From Acidimicrobiaceae bacterium (GTDB lineage Bacteria; Actinomycetota; Acidimicrobiia; Acidimicrobiales; RAAP-2): a stretch of 64,000 nt of DNA. How positions within the stretch are numbered: position 1 is the first letter of the stretch; every line of letters begins with the position of its first letter. Below, in pieces: positions 17,750 to 27,567 of the stretch. The DNA lies in NCBI GenBank assembly GCA_947455165.1, contig CANGMP010000001.1, positions 1 to 64,000 on the forward strand, written 5' to 3'. Both the position numbers and the translations under genes were made by a program. The notes beneath the pieces were generated by a model. The model did not search any database. It was given only the letters and a program-made list of their open reading frames with translations, and had not been told where the DNA came from.

Positions 17750-19219
17750 GTGAGCGCTCCTAGCGCTGCGGACACAGTCCGAACGCCGTCGGACTCCCTT
17801 CGCCACTGGGCAATCACCACCCCGTCAGCCGTGTGGATTGACACCGGCGACCAGGCTGTCACCTTCGCGGCGGCCGAACGAATGGCCGGCCAACTTCTGA
17901 GCTATCTGCGCACCTTGGGCTTTCAACGAGGCGACGTCGTGGCTCTCGATCTTCCGCCGACGCTCCACGCCGTCTTTACCGTGGCCTTGTTTCGGCTGGG
18001 CGCCATCTCCTGCGCCTACCCACGACTCGTGGTCCAAGGATCGTTCTCCTGCAATTGGCTGATCTCGGCCTCTGTCACTGAGTCCCCAGTGGCTGAACAC
18101 ACTCTTTATCTTGCGAGTCACAACATCTCGCTGATTGACGAACTCGAACCGATTGAAGCGACCGATCCACTTCAACATGACGAAGATTTTCGACTCATCT
18201 TCTCGAGTGGCACGACGGGCAAGCCCAAGCCGATCGCGGTGTCGTCAGACCTCATGGCCCAGCGTGCCGACCACTCGGTCGCCACCCGACCGGCCGGCTC
18301 CTCGTACTTCTGCGCTCTCGACTTTTCCACGACCGCCGGTTTGCGGACACTGTTGTGGTGTCTTCGCGAGGGGCTCTCCTATCTCGTCCCCGGCGATGGC
18401 GGGCGCAATCTGGCCCAGATGAAGCGACACCTAGTCGACGTGGCCACTATGTCACCAGACCAAATGAGAACGCTCTTGCAGGCCGCCGAGTCGGCCGGCG
18501 AACACCTCCCCGCGCTTCACTCGGTGGTGTACGCCGGCAGCTTCCTCGACCCGAAACTGGCAGAGCGATTCCGAAACTGGTTCGGTGTCAAGCTCTTCAC
18601 CAGCCTCGGCTCCACCGAGGCTGGCATCATCACCGTCCGCCCCTATGAATCAGACGACTCGAGCGATGTGGGCTATATCGTAGATGACCTCGAGTTCGAA
18701 ATCGTTGACGAAAACGATCAACCACTCCCCACCGGCACAGTGGGGAAGATTCGATATCGCCGGCCACGCGACCCCGTGGAGTACTTCCGTGACCCGGATG
18801 CCACGGCCCGAGTCTTTCGCCACGGTTGGTGCTATCCCGGTGACCTCGGTGAACTCACCGACGATGGTCGACTCCTGTTACGTGGGCGCGCCGATGACTT
18901 AGTAAACGTGGGTGGCGTCAAAGTTGATCCATCCATCTTTGACCCCGTGGCGCGCGAGGTCATCGGTGTCACCGACGCGGCCGGCTTTAGCTTCCGCGAG
19001 CCCAACGGCAGCGAAGTGCTCGCCGTCGCCGTGGTGACGACCTTCGGTTTTCGCGAACAGGAGTTGCTCGACGCTCTGGCTCAGGCCTTTGGCACTCGTC
19101 AGCCCACGGTCGTCGTGCAGATCGAAGCGATTCCCAAGACCGCCACCGGTAAGACCATGCGCAGCGAACTCGCGACTCTCGTCGAACAGGGCCTTGCCGC
19201 CACTCCCCCTACGACTTAA
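17750..19219 (+). CDS. AMP-binding (ANL superfamily) acyl-adenylating enzyme
   Basis: Stand-alone adenylate-forming enzyme of 489 residues. Core motifs: FSSGTTGKPKPIA (A3, near residue 150), GSTEAG (near 288), YPGDLGE and GRADDLVNVGGVKVDPS (A7-A8 hinge), and the C-terminal PKTATGKTMRSEL with the catalytic Lys. The substrate is not evident; it could be a fatty, aromatic or other carboxylic acid, activated to an acyl-AMP and passed to CoA or a carrier. No carrier protein is fused. The start is a GTG without a clear ribosome binding site. The 3' end overlaps recG tail-to-tail by 11 bases. It is divergent from the surface protein and separates it from recG. Confidence 0.85.
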   Translation: MSAPSAADTVRTPSDSLRHWAITTPSAVWIDTGDQAVTFAAAERMAGQLLSYLRTLGFQRGDVVALDLPPTLHAVFTVALFRLGAISCAYPRLVVQGSFSCNWLISASVTESPVAEHTLYLASHNISLIDELEPIEATDPLQHDEDFRLIFSSGTTGKPKPIAVSSDLMAQRADHSVATRPAGSSYFCALDFSTTAGLRTLLWCLREGLSYLVPGDGGRNLAQMKRHLVDVATMSPDQMRTLLQAAESAGEHLPALHSVVYAGSFLDPKLAERFRNWFGVKLFTSLGSTEAGIITVRPYESDDSSDVGYIVDDLEFEIVDENDQPLPTGTVGKIRYRRPRDPVEYFRDPDATARVFRHGWCYPGDLGELTDDGRLLLRGRADDLVNVGGVKVDPSIFDPVAREVIGVTDAAGFSFREPNGSEVLAVAVVTTFGFREQELLDALAQAFGTRQPTVVVQIEAIPKTATGKTMRSELATLVEQGLAATPPTT

Positions 19220-21419
19220 AGAGGAAGGCCGCTTCTTCTTCGTCCACGAAGAGTCGCAACTCTTCGATGAGTTCGGGATGATCACTCAGGCTGGGGCTCG
19301 TGGCTACGAGTTCATTGGCCACGTCACGCGCCAGCTCCAAGAGATCCTTATCACGAGCCAACGAGGCCAGCTTCAAGTCACTTCGACCTCGCTGTCGCGA
19401 TCCGAGAATGGTCCCTTCACCTCGCAGCTCTAAGTCCACCTCGGCCAGATAAAAACCATCGGTCGACTTCACGAGTGCCTCGAGTCGGGCATTGCCATCG
19501 GGCGTCGTCGGTTCACCAAAAAGAAAGCAGAAGCTCTCGAGCGAACTACGTCCCACGCGACCACGAAGCTGGTGCAACTGCGCAATTCCGAAGCGCCAGG
19601 CGTCCTCAATCACCATGACGGTGGCCTCAGGAACGTCCACGCCAACTTCAATGACGGTGGTGGCCACCAGCACCTGGAGATCGCCTCGGCGGAATCGCTC
19701 CATGGCCATCTCTTTTTCGACGTCCTTCATTTGGCCGTGCAACAGACCAACGCGCAGGCCGTTGAGTTCTCCCGCCTCAAGTCGGTCCCGTTCGGCCACC
19801 GCGCTGGCCGCCTCAATCTTTTCCGAACCTTCGACGAGCGGACAGACGACAAAGGCTCGCCGACCGGCCGCCACTTCGTCGCGCACCTTCTGCCACGACG
19901 CGGCCTCATCCTCTTCTGAACGGGCCCACGACGTGTGCACGGGACGTCGACCTTGGGGCATTTCGTCGAGAATGGTCGAGTCGAGATCACCAAAGAGCAT
20001 CAGGGCCGCGGTGCGGGGAATCGGTGTGGCCGTCATGACTAGCAGGTCGGGGTCGACGCGCTCATCACTACTGCCGCGACCCTTCTCGCGCAGAGCAGCG
20101 CGCTGCTCGACGCCAAAGCGGTGCTGTTCGTCAATAATCACGAGACCCAGCGATCGATACTCCACGTCGTCGGTTATGAGTGCGTGGGTGCCCACGATGA
20201 TGTCGGCATCGCCTCGGGCAATCGCCTCGAGAGCACGGCGGCGCTCCGGCGCCTTCAGTTTGCCCGAGAGGAGCAAGACGTTGATAGGTCGTCGTCCGCC
20301 GAGGACACGCTCGTCAGCCAGGGTCAGACCCTCTAGGTCAGAACGCAGTGAGGCAACGTGCTGTTCGGCCAGCACTTCGGTGGGGGCCATCAGGGCGGCC
20401 TGACGGCCGCCGTCGATGACCGCCAACATGGCAGTGAGGGCCACCACGGTCTTGCCTGATCCAACATCGCCCTGCAAGAGACGGTGCATCGGATGAATTG
20501 AACCGAGGTCCGTGAAGATGGCCGTAAGTGCCCGGCGCTGCGCGCCCGTGAGGGCGAAGCGGTGATTGGCGAGGAACTGACGAACGAGCGACGACTCCCC
20601 GGCCGCGAGCCCGCCGGGTGGCACGTCGATATCACTCGCACTCACGTGGTGCTGAATACCGAGGGCGTCGCGTTCAACACGCGCTCGGCGGAGGGCCAAG
20701 AGCAACTGCAGTCGAAGAAACTCATCAAAGACCAGCCGTCGTCGAGCCGGCGGCACGTCGCCGAGTTCGGCCGGTGCATGAATACCGCGAAAGGCGATCG
20801 ATCGATCGACGAGGTCGTGGCGCTGACGTAGCGAATCTTCGAGTGGGTCCGAAAGCTCCCCGGCTCGACGCAGCGACTCCTCGACGAAACCACCGATCTC
20901 CCAACTAGTAAATCCGGCCTTGCCCGAGGCCGGATAGATCGGCACCACTCGACCAACCCGGCTGGGGTCACGCTCAACGCCGGAAGCTCCGACGATGACG
21001 TCCACCACCGGGTTGGTCATCTGTCGTGCGCCCCGATACTCGGTGACCTTGCCAAAGAACATGGCCTGCGTGCCCGGGGGTAACTGGCGCTCCCGCCAGA
21101 CCTGGTTGAAAAAGACGATCTTGATGGTGTCGGTGCCGTCCGACACGGTCGCCTCCACCATGGCCTTACCGTTTTGGGTGCGACGAGAGCTGACCTTCTT
21201 GACTTCGGCAAAAATCGCAATCTCCTCACCGACGTTGAGGTCGCTGAGGTCGACTTGGCGAGTCCGGTCGACGTAGCGACGCGGGTAAGTCGTAATGAGG
21301 TCAAACACAGTGGTGATGCCCATCTGTTCGAGCGAGGCGGCTCGTTTTTCGCTGACGTGGCGCAGTTCACCAACGGCCACGTCGGCGAGACGACGTAACG
21401 GGCGTGACCCAGTGGTCAC
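19209..21419 (-). CDS. recG: ATP-dependent DNA helicase RecG
   Basis: Branch-migration helicase that regresses stalled forks and processes Holliday junctions. The 736-residue protein has an N-terminal wedge/OB domain (about 55-170), helicase motifs LLQGDVGSGKTVVAL (near 318), DEQHRFGV, TATPIPRTAAL, and the C-terminal LVATTVIEVGVDVPEAT, IAQLHQLRGRVGRSS. The GTG start shares one base with the stop of the DAK2 gene (TAGTG), a coupled arrangement also seen in many actinobacteria and firmicutes. Confidence 0.98.
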   Translation of the reverse strand: MTTGSRPLRRLADVAVGELRHVSEKRAASLEQMGITTVFDLITTYPRRYVDRTRQVDLSDLNVGEEIAIFAEVKKVSSRRTQNGKAMVEATVSDGTDTIKIVFFNQVWRERQLPPGTQAMFFGKVTEYRGARQMTNPVVDVIVGASGVERDPSRVGRVVPIYPASGKAGFTSWEIGGFVEESLRRAGELSDPLEDSLRQRHDLVDRSIAFRGIHAPAELGDVPPARRRLVFDEFLRLQLLLALRRARVERDALGIQHHVSASDIDVPPGGLAAGESSLVRQFLANHRFALTGAQRRALTAIFTDLGSIHPMHRLLQGDVGSGKTVVALTAMLAVIDGGRQAALMAPTEVLAEQHVASLRSDLEGLTLADERVLGGRRPINVLLLSGKLKAPERRRALEAIARGDADIIVGTHALITDDVEYRSLGLVIIDEQHRFGVEQRAALREKGRGSSDERVDPDLLVMTATPIPRTAALMLFGDLDSTILDEMPQGRRPVHTSWARSEEDEAASWQKVRDEVAAGRRAFVVCPLVEGSEKIEAASAVAERDRLEAGELNGLRVGLLHGQMKDVEKEMAMERFRRGDLQVLVATTVIEVGVDVPEATVMVIEDAWRFGIAQLHQLRGRVGRSSLESFCFLFGEPTTPDGNARLEALVKSTDGFYLAEVDLELRGEGTILGSRQRGRSDLKLASLARDKDLLELARDVANELVATSPSLSDHPELIEELRLFVDEEEAAFLFKS

Positions 21420-23065
21420 TACTCGATGCCGAAGAGGTACGGGTACAGCGGCTGACCACCCGGGTGGGTCTCAACAATCATGTCGGGGTAGGCCTCGTGG
21501 AGGTACTCCGTGATGCGGCGAGTGTTGGCCTGGGTGGCGCCCTCGCCTTCGATGATCGTGATGAGTTCGTGCTGCGGGGTAATCAACTTGTCGAAAAGGC
21601 GATTGGCGGCCGACGACACGGACTCGGCAATCGAGATCACGCCCTTGCCGGTAAGGCCAATCCAGTCGCCCACGCGCACTTCACCGGCGTCGGTCGTGGT
21701 GTCACGAACGGCCTGGGTGATCTCGGCGGCAATGACGCGACTCGCTGAAGCCGACATCTCACTGACGTTCTCTTCGGCCGAGGCACTCGGGTCGTAGGCC
21801 AGCAGGGCCGCGAAGCCTTCCACGATGGAGTTGGTCGGCACGACGGTGACAGGAAAGTCAACGAGGGCCGCGACCTGTTCGGCCACCGGTCGGATGTTCT
21901 TGTTGTTCGGAAGGATGACGACCTGCTCAGAACCGGTCGACTTGGCCGCTTCGACGAGCTCAGCCGTCGATGGGTTCATGGACTGGCCACCCTTGACGAG
22001 CGTGCGGACACCGAGCGAGCGGAAGATGCGACCGACGCCCTCGCCAACCACCACGGCGACAATGGCCGTTGGTGGTGCTGGTTCATCGGAGACCTCTTCG
22101 TTCAGCTGACCGGCGTGGCCCTCGCGGACCCACTTCTCCTCGACCACTTCATCGAGCAGGTCGGTGACGCGAATCTGACGGGGTCGACCAGCGTCGAGGG
22201 CTGCCTCAATGGCGGCACCGACGTCGTCGGTGTGAATGTGGCAGTTGTAGAGGCCTTCGCCACCGACAATCACGATCGAGTCACCAATACCGGCCCAGAC
22301 TTCCTTGAAGGCCGGCATCTTGGTGTCATCGGCGTCGAGCAGGTACATGACCTCGTAGCGCAGGTCGGCAATGCCGCCTTCGCCGTGCTCCTTACTCGGC
22401 TCCTGGGCGTGAACGTCGATGGACTCAACGGCCGGAGCGACCGGTAGGGCGTCCCCGGTTACGTGGTGCTGGAATGCGTCCAGCAAGAGCAAGAGTCCCG
22501 TTCCGCCCGAGTCAACGACCCCGGCCTGCTTCAGAACCGGGAGCTGCTCGGGGGTGTACGCCAGAGCGGCCGCGGCGGCTCCTCGAGAGGCTCGCACGAG
22601 GTTCTCGAGCGATCCGGTGGCGCTGGTCGCACCGACGGCAGCGGCCCGAGCGACCGAAAGAATGGTGCCCTCAATCGGACGGACGACTGCCTGGCGGGCC
22701 AGGACGTCGGCGTGCACCAGGGCATCGGCGAGGAGCGGGGCCTCAATCTCGGGCACGACGCGGAGTTTTTCCATGAGCCCGCGGAGCAACTGGGACAAAA
22801 TAACGCCGGAGTTGCCTCGGGCGCCCATGAGCGATCCGTGAGAAACGGCCTTACAGACGGCCATCATGTCGGCGTCGGCAGCCAGCTCGTCGAGCTCCTT
22901 GACGACCGATTCAATCGTCAGGGTCATGTTTGTGCCGGTGTCACCGTCGGGCACGGGGTAGACATTGAGGCGGTTAATTACCTCTTTGTGGGATCGCAGC
23001 AGGTCGGCAAAGGTGCCGATTACAGCGCGGAGGTCAGCGGCCGACAGTGTCGTTGGATTGGGCAT
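21419..23065 (-). CDS. DAK2/DegV-type fatty acid kinase catalytic protein (FakA/YloV-like)
   Basis: Protein of 548 residues with an N-terminal DhaL (DAK2) domain containing the ATP/Mg motif PDGDTGTNM (39-47) and GARGNSGVI (near 101), and a C-terminal part of the FakA/YloV type (PNNKNIRPVAEQVAAL near residue 400). FakA phosphorylates fatty acids presented by a DegV-type FakB; no fakB is in the window. In other genomes it also precedes recG. TAGCAT lies 8 bases before the ATG and there is no ribosome binding site, so it may be transcribed as a leaderless message divergent from rpmB. Confidence 0.9.
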   Translation of the reverse strand: MPNPTTLSAADLRAVIGTFADLLRSHKEVINRLNVYPVPDGDTGTNMTLTIESVVKELDELAADADMMAVCKAVSHGSLMGARGNSGVILSQLLRGLMEKLRVVPEIEAPLLADALVHADVLARQAVVRPIEGTILSVARAAAVGATSATGSLENLVRASRGAAAAALAYTPEQLPVLKQAGVVDSGGTGLLLLLDAFQHHVTGDALPVAPAVESIDVHAQEPSKEHGEGGIADLRYEVMYLLDADDTKMPAFKEVWAGIGDSIVIVGGEGLYNCHIHTDDVGAAIEAALDAGRPRQIRVTDLLDEVVEEKWVREGHAGQLNEEVSDEPAPPTAIVAVVVGEGVGRIFRSLGVRTLVKGGQSMNPSTAELVEAAKSTGSEQVVILPNNKNIRPVAEQVAALVDFPVTVVPTNSIVEGFAALLAYDPSASAEENVSEMSASASRVIAAEITQAVRDTTTDAGEVRVGDWIGLTGKGVISIAESVSSAANRLFDKLITPQHELITIIEGEGATQANTRRITEYLHEAYPDMIVETHPGGQPLYPYLFGIE

Positions 23066-23083
23066 TAGCGGAAATGCTACAAT
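23054..23083 (+). promoter_or_regulatory. Candidate rpmB promoter
   Basis: TTGGAT (23054-23059), 18-base spacer, TACAAT (23078-23083). It lies 68 bases upstream of the rpmB ATG and overlaps the start of the divergent DAK2 gene, whose own candidate -10 box shares these bases. Confidence 0.5.
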
Positions 23084-23150
23084 CGAAAGTCGGATTTAGG
23101 TGGGTGCACAGCCCGCCCTCAGAACTCGAATTACCAGGAGAACGAACATC

Positions 23151-23360
23151 ATGGCCTCAGTTTGCGAACTTTGCGGTAAGAAGCCCTCATTCGGCATGAA
23201 CGTCTCCCACTCCCACCGTCGCACCAAGCGCCGTTGGAACCCAAACATTCAGCGCGTTCGTGCCGTTATCAACGGTTCACACACCCGAGTGAATGTCTGC
23301 ACTGGCTGCCTGCGCTCCGGCAAGGTCACCAAGCCGGTCCGCAGCACCTACACGGCCTAG
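23151..23360 (+). CDS. rpmB: 50S ribosomal protein L28
   Basis: Ribosomal protein L28, 69 residues. The ATG at 23151 with GGAG ten bases upstream is chosen over a longer frame from 23100. The N-terminus [15 protein letters not shown] and CTGC near the C-terminus give the four cysteines of the zinc-binding form; [17 protein letters not shown] is the conserved rRNA-binding block. Transcribed alone, divergent from the DAK2-recG pair, which is the usual actinobacterial/firmicute neighbourhood. Confidence 0.98.
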   Translation: MASVCELCGKKPSFGMNVSHSHRRTKRRWNPNIQRVRAVINGSHTRVNVCTGCLRSGKVTKPVRSTYTA

Positions 23361-23371
23361 TCGCCTTCTTC

Positions 23372-24325
23372 TTACAGTTCGTGCTGCCAGCCAGCACGCT
23401 CGAGTGGCGCACCCTTTAACGTCCGCACGCCAACTTCACGTACGACGAGACCAATGGCGATTGGCGTCGAGAGGCCTCGACGATGAAACGTGTCAAGTAA
23501 CCGGTCGGGATCGGCCGTCGTCATGATCAGCTCGTAGTCCTCTCCCCCACCAATGGCTTCGGCCTCGGTGGCCCCGTCGGCGACCGGCAGTTCGGTCAGC
23601 ACAAAACCGACACGTGATGCATCGGCCAAACGGTTGAAGTCAAGACCAAGTCCGTCAGAGAGATCCATCATGGCGTTCACTCCGGCGTGGCGGGCCGCCA
23701 GGCCTTCGGCCAGTCGGGGCCACGGGCGCCGGTGAGCCACGACCAAAGGATCGTCGAGTGGTGCACCTTCACGGCGGCGGCGAAGCCCTGCCGCCGAGCG
23801 GCCCAATGGTCCGGTGACAAAGATTGTGTCACCGGGTCTGGCGTCGGCTCGAAGCACTGACCCCTTGCCAGGCGTCTCGCCGATCACGGTGACGGCTACG
23901 GAAACATCACGTGAACGGGTTAGGTCGCCACCGACGATTGGACAGTGGGTCATCGCCGCGGCGTCAGCGATACCGCGGTGCAACTCTTCGAGGTCGGTGC
24001 CGGGCGGCGAGGAGACTGCGATCACCGCCGCTCGGGGACGTCCGCCCATCGCGGCCAGGTCCGAGACGGCCGAGGCGACGGCCTTAAAGCCGAGGTCCTC
24101 GAGTGGGAAGAGCGAAGTGTCGAGGTGAACCCCTAAGACTGCAACGTCGGTCGAAATGAGAGTTTCGCCCACAATTGGGGCTAAAACAGCGGCATCGTCG
24201 CCAATGTGCACTTCGCCAGAGGGGATTGTGTGTCGCCCCACGATGGCAGCGATACGCTCCAGTACGGCATCCTCGCGCCTAACTGGTTCCTGAAAGGGAA
24301 CGGGTGGGAAGTTAGACGCGGGCAA
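23372..24325 (-). CDS. thiL: Thiamine-monophosphate kinase
   Basis: Final step of thiamine diphosphate synthesis. The 317-residue protein has the PurM/ThiL fold signature: IGDDAAVL (residues 41-48), ISTDVAVLGVHLD, VGGDLTRSRDVSVAVTVIGE, MMDLSDGLGLDF and GGGEDYELI. The start is uncertain: a TTG at 24325 gives about 15 extra residues before the conserved part. It is convergent with rpmB (11-base gap). No TPP riboswitch was seen upstream. Confidence 0.93.
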   Translation of the reverse strand: MPASNFPPVPFQEPVRREDAVLERIAAIVGRHTIPSGEVHIGDDAAVLAPIVGETLISTDVAVLGVHLDTSLFPLEDLGFKAVASAVSDLAAMGGRPRAAVIAVSSPPGTDLEELHRGIADAAAMTHCPIVGGDLTRSRDVSVAVTVIGETPGKGSVLRADARPGDTIFVTGPLGRSAAGLRRRREGAPLDDPLVVAHRRPWPRLAEGLAARHAGVNAMMDLSDGLGLDFNRLADASRVGFVLTELPVADGATEAEAIGGGEDYELIMTTADPDRLLDTFHRRGLSTPIAIGLVVREVGVRTLKGAPLERAGWQHEL

Positions 24326-24341
24326 CGCCTCGTCCTAACTG
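24312..24341 (+). promoter_or_regulatory. Candidate pckG promoter
   Basis: TTAGAC (24312-24317), 18-base spacer and TAACTG (24336-24341), about 40 bases before the pckG GTG. It partly overlaps the first codons assigned to the divergent thiL. Weak match. Confidence 0.3.
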
Positions 24342-24381
24342 GGCGACGTGAGCAATCACGAAAGAAAAGGAAGAAGAACAG

Positions 24382-26172
24382 GTGTCAGCCCCAACCAACA
24401 ACCAGCGACTAATCCAATGGGTTGAAGAAGTCGCCGCACTCACTACCCCCGATCGTATCCACTGGTGCGACGGCTCGGCCGAAGAGTACGACGAACTCTG
24501 TCAACTGCTCGTGGACAACGGAACGTTCACCAAGCTGTCCGACGCCAAGCGTCCGAACAGCTACTACGCCGCCAGCGACCCAGGTGACGTGGCTCGTGTT
24601 GAAGACCGTACGTACATCTGCTCCGAAAAAGAGATCGACGCCGGCCCCACCAACAACTGGACCGACCCCACCGAAATGCGCAAGACCCTCAACGGTCTCT
24701 TCGCCGGCTCCATGAAGGGACGCACCATGTACGTGGTGCCCTTCTCCATGGGACCGCTCGGCTCCAACATCTCGCACATCGGTGTTGAGATCACCGACTC
24801 GGCCTACGTGGCCGTCTCGATGCGCATCATGACCCGCATGGGTAAGGGCGCGCTCGAGGTCCTGGGTGACAAGGGCGACTTTGTCCCCTGCCTCCACTCA
24901 GTCGGCATGCCTCTCGCCGACGGTCAGGCCGATGTGCCCTGGCCGAGCGACGCAGAGAATAAGTACATCGTCCACTTCCCCGAGACCAAGGAGATCATCT
25001 CCTACGGTTCGGGTTACGGCGGTAACGCGCTGCTCGGTAAGAAGTGCTTCGCCCTTCGTATCGCCTCGACGATGGCTCGTGACGCCAACTGGCTCGCCGA
25101 GCACATGCTCATCTTGAAGCTCACGAGCCCCGCTGGCGAGACCCGCTACGTCACGGGAGCCTTCCCGAGCGCCTGCGGTAAGACGAACCTCGCGATGCTC
25201 ATCCCGACCCTGCCCGGCTGGAAGGTCGAGACGGTCGGTGACGACATCTGCTGGATGAAGCCCGGTCCGGACGGTCGCCTCTACGCGATCAACCCCGAAG
25301 CTGGCTTTTTCGGTGTGGCTCCCGGTACCAACATGGAGACCAACCCGAACGCCATGTACACAGTCGAGGCGAACTCCATCTTCACCAACACGGCCCTCAC
25401 CGCCGACGGCGACGTCTGGTGGGAAGGCATGGGTGAGCCACCAGCAGGACTGACCGACTGGAAGGGCCAGCCTTGGACCAAGGAACTGGGTACACCCGCT
25501 GCACACCCCAACGCTCGTTTCACGACGCCCGCAGCGCAGGACCCCGCCATTGCCGCCGAATGGGAAGACCCCGCCGGTGTGCCAATTGACGCCGTCTTGT
25601 TCGGTGGTCGCCGCGCCAGCGTTATTCCGCTGGTCTTTGAGTCATTCGACTGGGATCACGGTGTGTTCCTCGGTTCGATCATGGCCTCGGAGACGACAGC
25701 CGCTGCCGCCGGTGCCGTTGGCAACCTGCGTCGCGATCCCTTCGCCATGCTGCCCTTCTGCGGCTACAACATGGCCGACTACTTCGGCCACTGGTTGAAG
25801 ATGGGGGCCGTCGCTGACGCCACCAAGCTGCCGAAGATTTTCTACGTGAACTGGTTCCGTAAGGGTGACGACGGTCGTTGGCTGTGGCCTGGTTACGGCG
25901 AAAACAGCCGCGTCCTCGAGTGGGTCTTTGAGCGCTGCGCCGGTCGCGGTGACGCTGAAGAGACTCCAATTGGATTTGTTCCGAAGAAGTCGGCACTCAA
26001 CGTTGACGGACTCAACGTCACCGACGCCGACCTCACCGAGCTGCTCACCGTCAACCTTGACGAGTGGCGTACCGAAGTCGGCAGCATCCGCGAGCACTAC
26101 GCCACCTTTGGTGACCGGCTGCCCGCCAAGCTGCACGCTCAGGTTGACGCACTGGAACAGCGTCTTAAGTAG
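24382..26172 (+). CDS. pckG: Phosphoenolpyruvate carboxykinase (GTP)
   Basis: Interconverts oxaloacetate and phosphoenolpyruvate with GTP; the entry step of gluconeogenesis or an anaplerotic route. It has 596 residues, the size of the GTP-type enzyme, with [14 protein letters not shown] (near 260-273, P-loop plus the reactive Cys), [16 protein letters not shown] and [15 protein letters not shown]. The GTG start follows GGAAGAAG at good distance. Codon use is strongly C-ending, consistent with high expression. Transcribed alone and closed by a strong terminator. Confidence 0.98.
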   Translation: MSAPTNNQRLIQWVEEVAALTTPDRIHWCDGSAEEYDELCQLLVDNGTFTKLSDAKRPNSYYAASDPGDVARVEDRTYICSEKEIDAGPTNNWTDPTEMRKTLNGLFAGSMKGRTMYVVPFSMGPLGSNISHIGVEITDSAYVAVSMRIMTRMGKGALEVLGDKGDFVPCLHSVGMPLADGQADVPWPSDAENKYIVHFPETKEIISYGSGYGGNALLGKKCFALRIASTMARDANWLAEHMLILKLTSPAGETRYVTGAFPSACGKTNLAMLIPTLPGWKVETVGDDICWMKPGPDGRLYAINPEAGFFGVAPGTNMETNPNAMYTVEANSIFTNTALTADGDVWWEGMGEPPAGLTDWKGQPWTKELGTPAAHPNARFTTPAAQDPAIAAEWEDPAGVPIDAVLFGGRRASVIPLVFESFDWDHGVFLGSIMASETTAAAAGAVGNLRRDPFAMLPFCGYNMADYFGHWLKMGAVADATKLPKIFYVNWFRKGDDGRWLWPGYGENSRVLEWVFERCAGRGDAEETPIGFVPKKSALNVDGLNVTDADLTELLTVNLDEWRTEVGSIREHYATFGDRLPAKLHAQVDALEQRLK

Positions 26173-26183
26173 TCCACGTTCGC

Positions 26184-26213
26184 AAATGCCCCCACCGCAG
26201 GGTGGGGGCATTT
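26184..26213. terminator. Bidirectional rho-independent terminator
   Basis: A perfect 13-bp stem (AAATGCCCCCACC with its complement) and a GCAG loop, flanked by A and T runs, lies between the convergent pckG and MFS genes. Because the stem starts with AAA and ends with TTT it can serve both strands. Confidence 0.9.
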
Positions 26214-26220
26214 CGCGTTT

Positions 26221-27510
26221 CTAGGGGCGCTTTCGAACGAAACGACGCCCGAGACCGTAGGTCAGTCCGGTGCCGAGACAAAAGATCGCCATGATGGCGT
26301 CACCGACTTGGAACCCCATAGAGATAGCCACCGGAATAATGGCCCCCATCACCCAGAGAAGTTGCTGACGAACGGCGAACTTCGCAAATGTGCGGCCTTG
26401 CTCCCCCGGCGGCACGTGCTGCTGGGTGATTGAGTCAAAGCTCGGTTGAGCAATGGCTCCGGCCAACCCGACGACGGCCGAGAGGGCAACCTGACCAACA
26501 ATTGATGGCTGCCACCAGAGATACGCCGTCGCAAGCCCCACCACGATGTGGGCCCACGCCAGCAACGTGGCATCTTCACGGGCGCCGTGGAGTCGCGTCA
26601 CAATTGCCAGGCCCACGAGCGATCCGACACCGGTGGCCGCCAGGGCTAGTCCAAACCACCCGAGCGATGCGTGGTGGTGGCGAAGACCAAAGACCAAAAG
26701 AAAACCTAAAAAGCCAGTGGCGAAGCGAAGAAAAGACATCGCCGTGAGACCCCACGCAACTTCGACTTCGTTGCGCTCACCCGTGGGGCTCTCCCAGGGG
26801 CTTTCCGTAGTGTCGTCGTGCTTGGCGCGCGGACGGGGTAGTCGAAAACTTGCGACACCAGCCAAGAAGAAGACGAAGGCCGCGACGTCCAGCACGGTGG
26901 CGGCGCCGAAGACTTTTTGCACTGCAGCACCAATAAGACCAAGGATGAGACCGGCACCGGTTCCGAGGAGTGTGAGCTGGGCATTGAAACCGGCAAAGCC
27001 CTTGGCCTTATTCGCCGCCGTTCCGGGCCAACCGGCCGCGTCTTGATTCTGCGTGGGAGCCGGCATCTGATTGGTTCGAGACATCTCGGGAACCAAGGTG
27101 CCTCGGGTAACCACGTACAGCTTTGATGCGACGAGCACCGCGAAGGCTTCGGGAAAGAGAAGCCACGAATTGAGATGGCGACTCATGAGCCAGCAGAGAA
27201 CGATACGACTTAGCCCCGAAACGGCAACGATGATTCGTCGACCATTGGCCGATCGGTCAATGAGTGGTCCAAGGAGTGGCGAGACAATCGCAAATGGGGC
27301 AAAGGTGAGGACGAGGTAGGCCAGGACCTTGCTCTTGGCCTCAGTTGGGCTGACCGAAAAGAAGAGCGACCCGGCGAGCGACACAGTGACGAGGGTGTCG
27401 CCGGCCACCATAGCCACGTGGACGGCCGCCAGGCGCCCAAAACTGGTCGTTTGGTCAAAGAGGTCAAGAAGGGCAACCCAAACGAGGGAGAAGAAACCGC
27501 GGCGCGCCAT
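26221..27510 (-). CDS. MFS-type membrane transporter
   Basis: Major facilitator superfamily protein, about 429 residues, with ten to twelve hydrophobic segments and the loop-2 style motif GPLIDRSANGRRI near residue 85. The family N-terminus FDQTTSFGRLAAVHVA and repeated FVFFLAGVASFRLPRP regions resemble uncharacterised actinobacterial MFS exporters. The ATG at 27510 is preferred over the GTG at 27519, because TAGCCT ends right before that GTG and would act as the -10 box. Substrate unknown. Alone, divergent from the DUF1295 gene. Confidence 0.8.
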   Translation of the reverse strand: MARRGFFSLVWVALLDLFDQTTSFGRLAAVHVAMVAGDTLVTVSLAGSLFFSVSPTEAKSKVLAYLVLTFAPFAIVSPLLGPLIDRSANGRRIIVAVSGLSRIVLCWLMSRHLNSWLLFPEAFAVLVASKLYVVTRGTLVPEMSRTNQMPAPTQNQDAAGWPGTAANKAKGFAGFNAQLTLLGTGAGLILGLIGAAVQKVFGAATVLDVAAFVFFLAGVASFRLPRPRAKHDDTTESPWESPTGERNEVEVAWGLTAMSFLRFATGFLGFLLVFGLRHHHASLGWFGLALAATGVGSLVGLAIVTRLHGAREDATLLAWAHIVVGLATAYLWWQPSIVGQVALSAVVGLAGAIAQPSFDSITQQHVPPGEQGRTFAKFAVRQQLLWVMGAIIPVAISMGFQVGDAIMAIFCLGTGLTYGLGRRFVRKRP

Positions 27511-27555
27511 GACGACCACAGGCTAGAAGGTGGAGCGCGCCAGAAGCCTGACTGC

Positions 27556-27561
27556 TAGAAC
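27556..27561 (+). promoter_or_regulatory. Leaderless-type -10 box (DUF1295 gene)
   Basis: TAGAAC followed by six bases and then the ATG at 27568, with no ribosome binding site. This spacing puts the transcription start at or next to the A of the ATG. Confidence 0.5.
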
Positions 27562-27567
27562 CTCGGT

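Noticed and set aside
19492-20403. 303-codon plus-strand frame opposite recG
   Set aside because: Ser/Arg-rich shadow of a strongly conserved gene.
24326-24381. TPP riboswitch before thiL
   Set aside because: No thi-box core sequences could be found on either strand.
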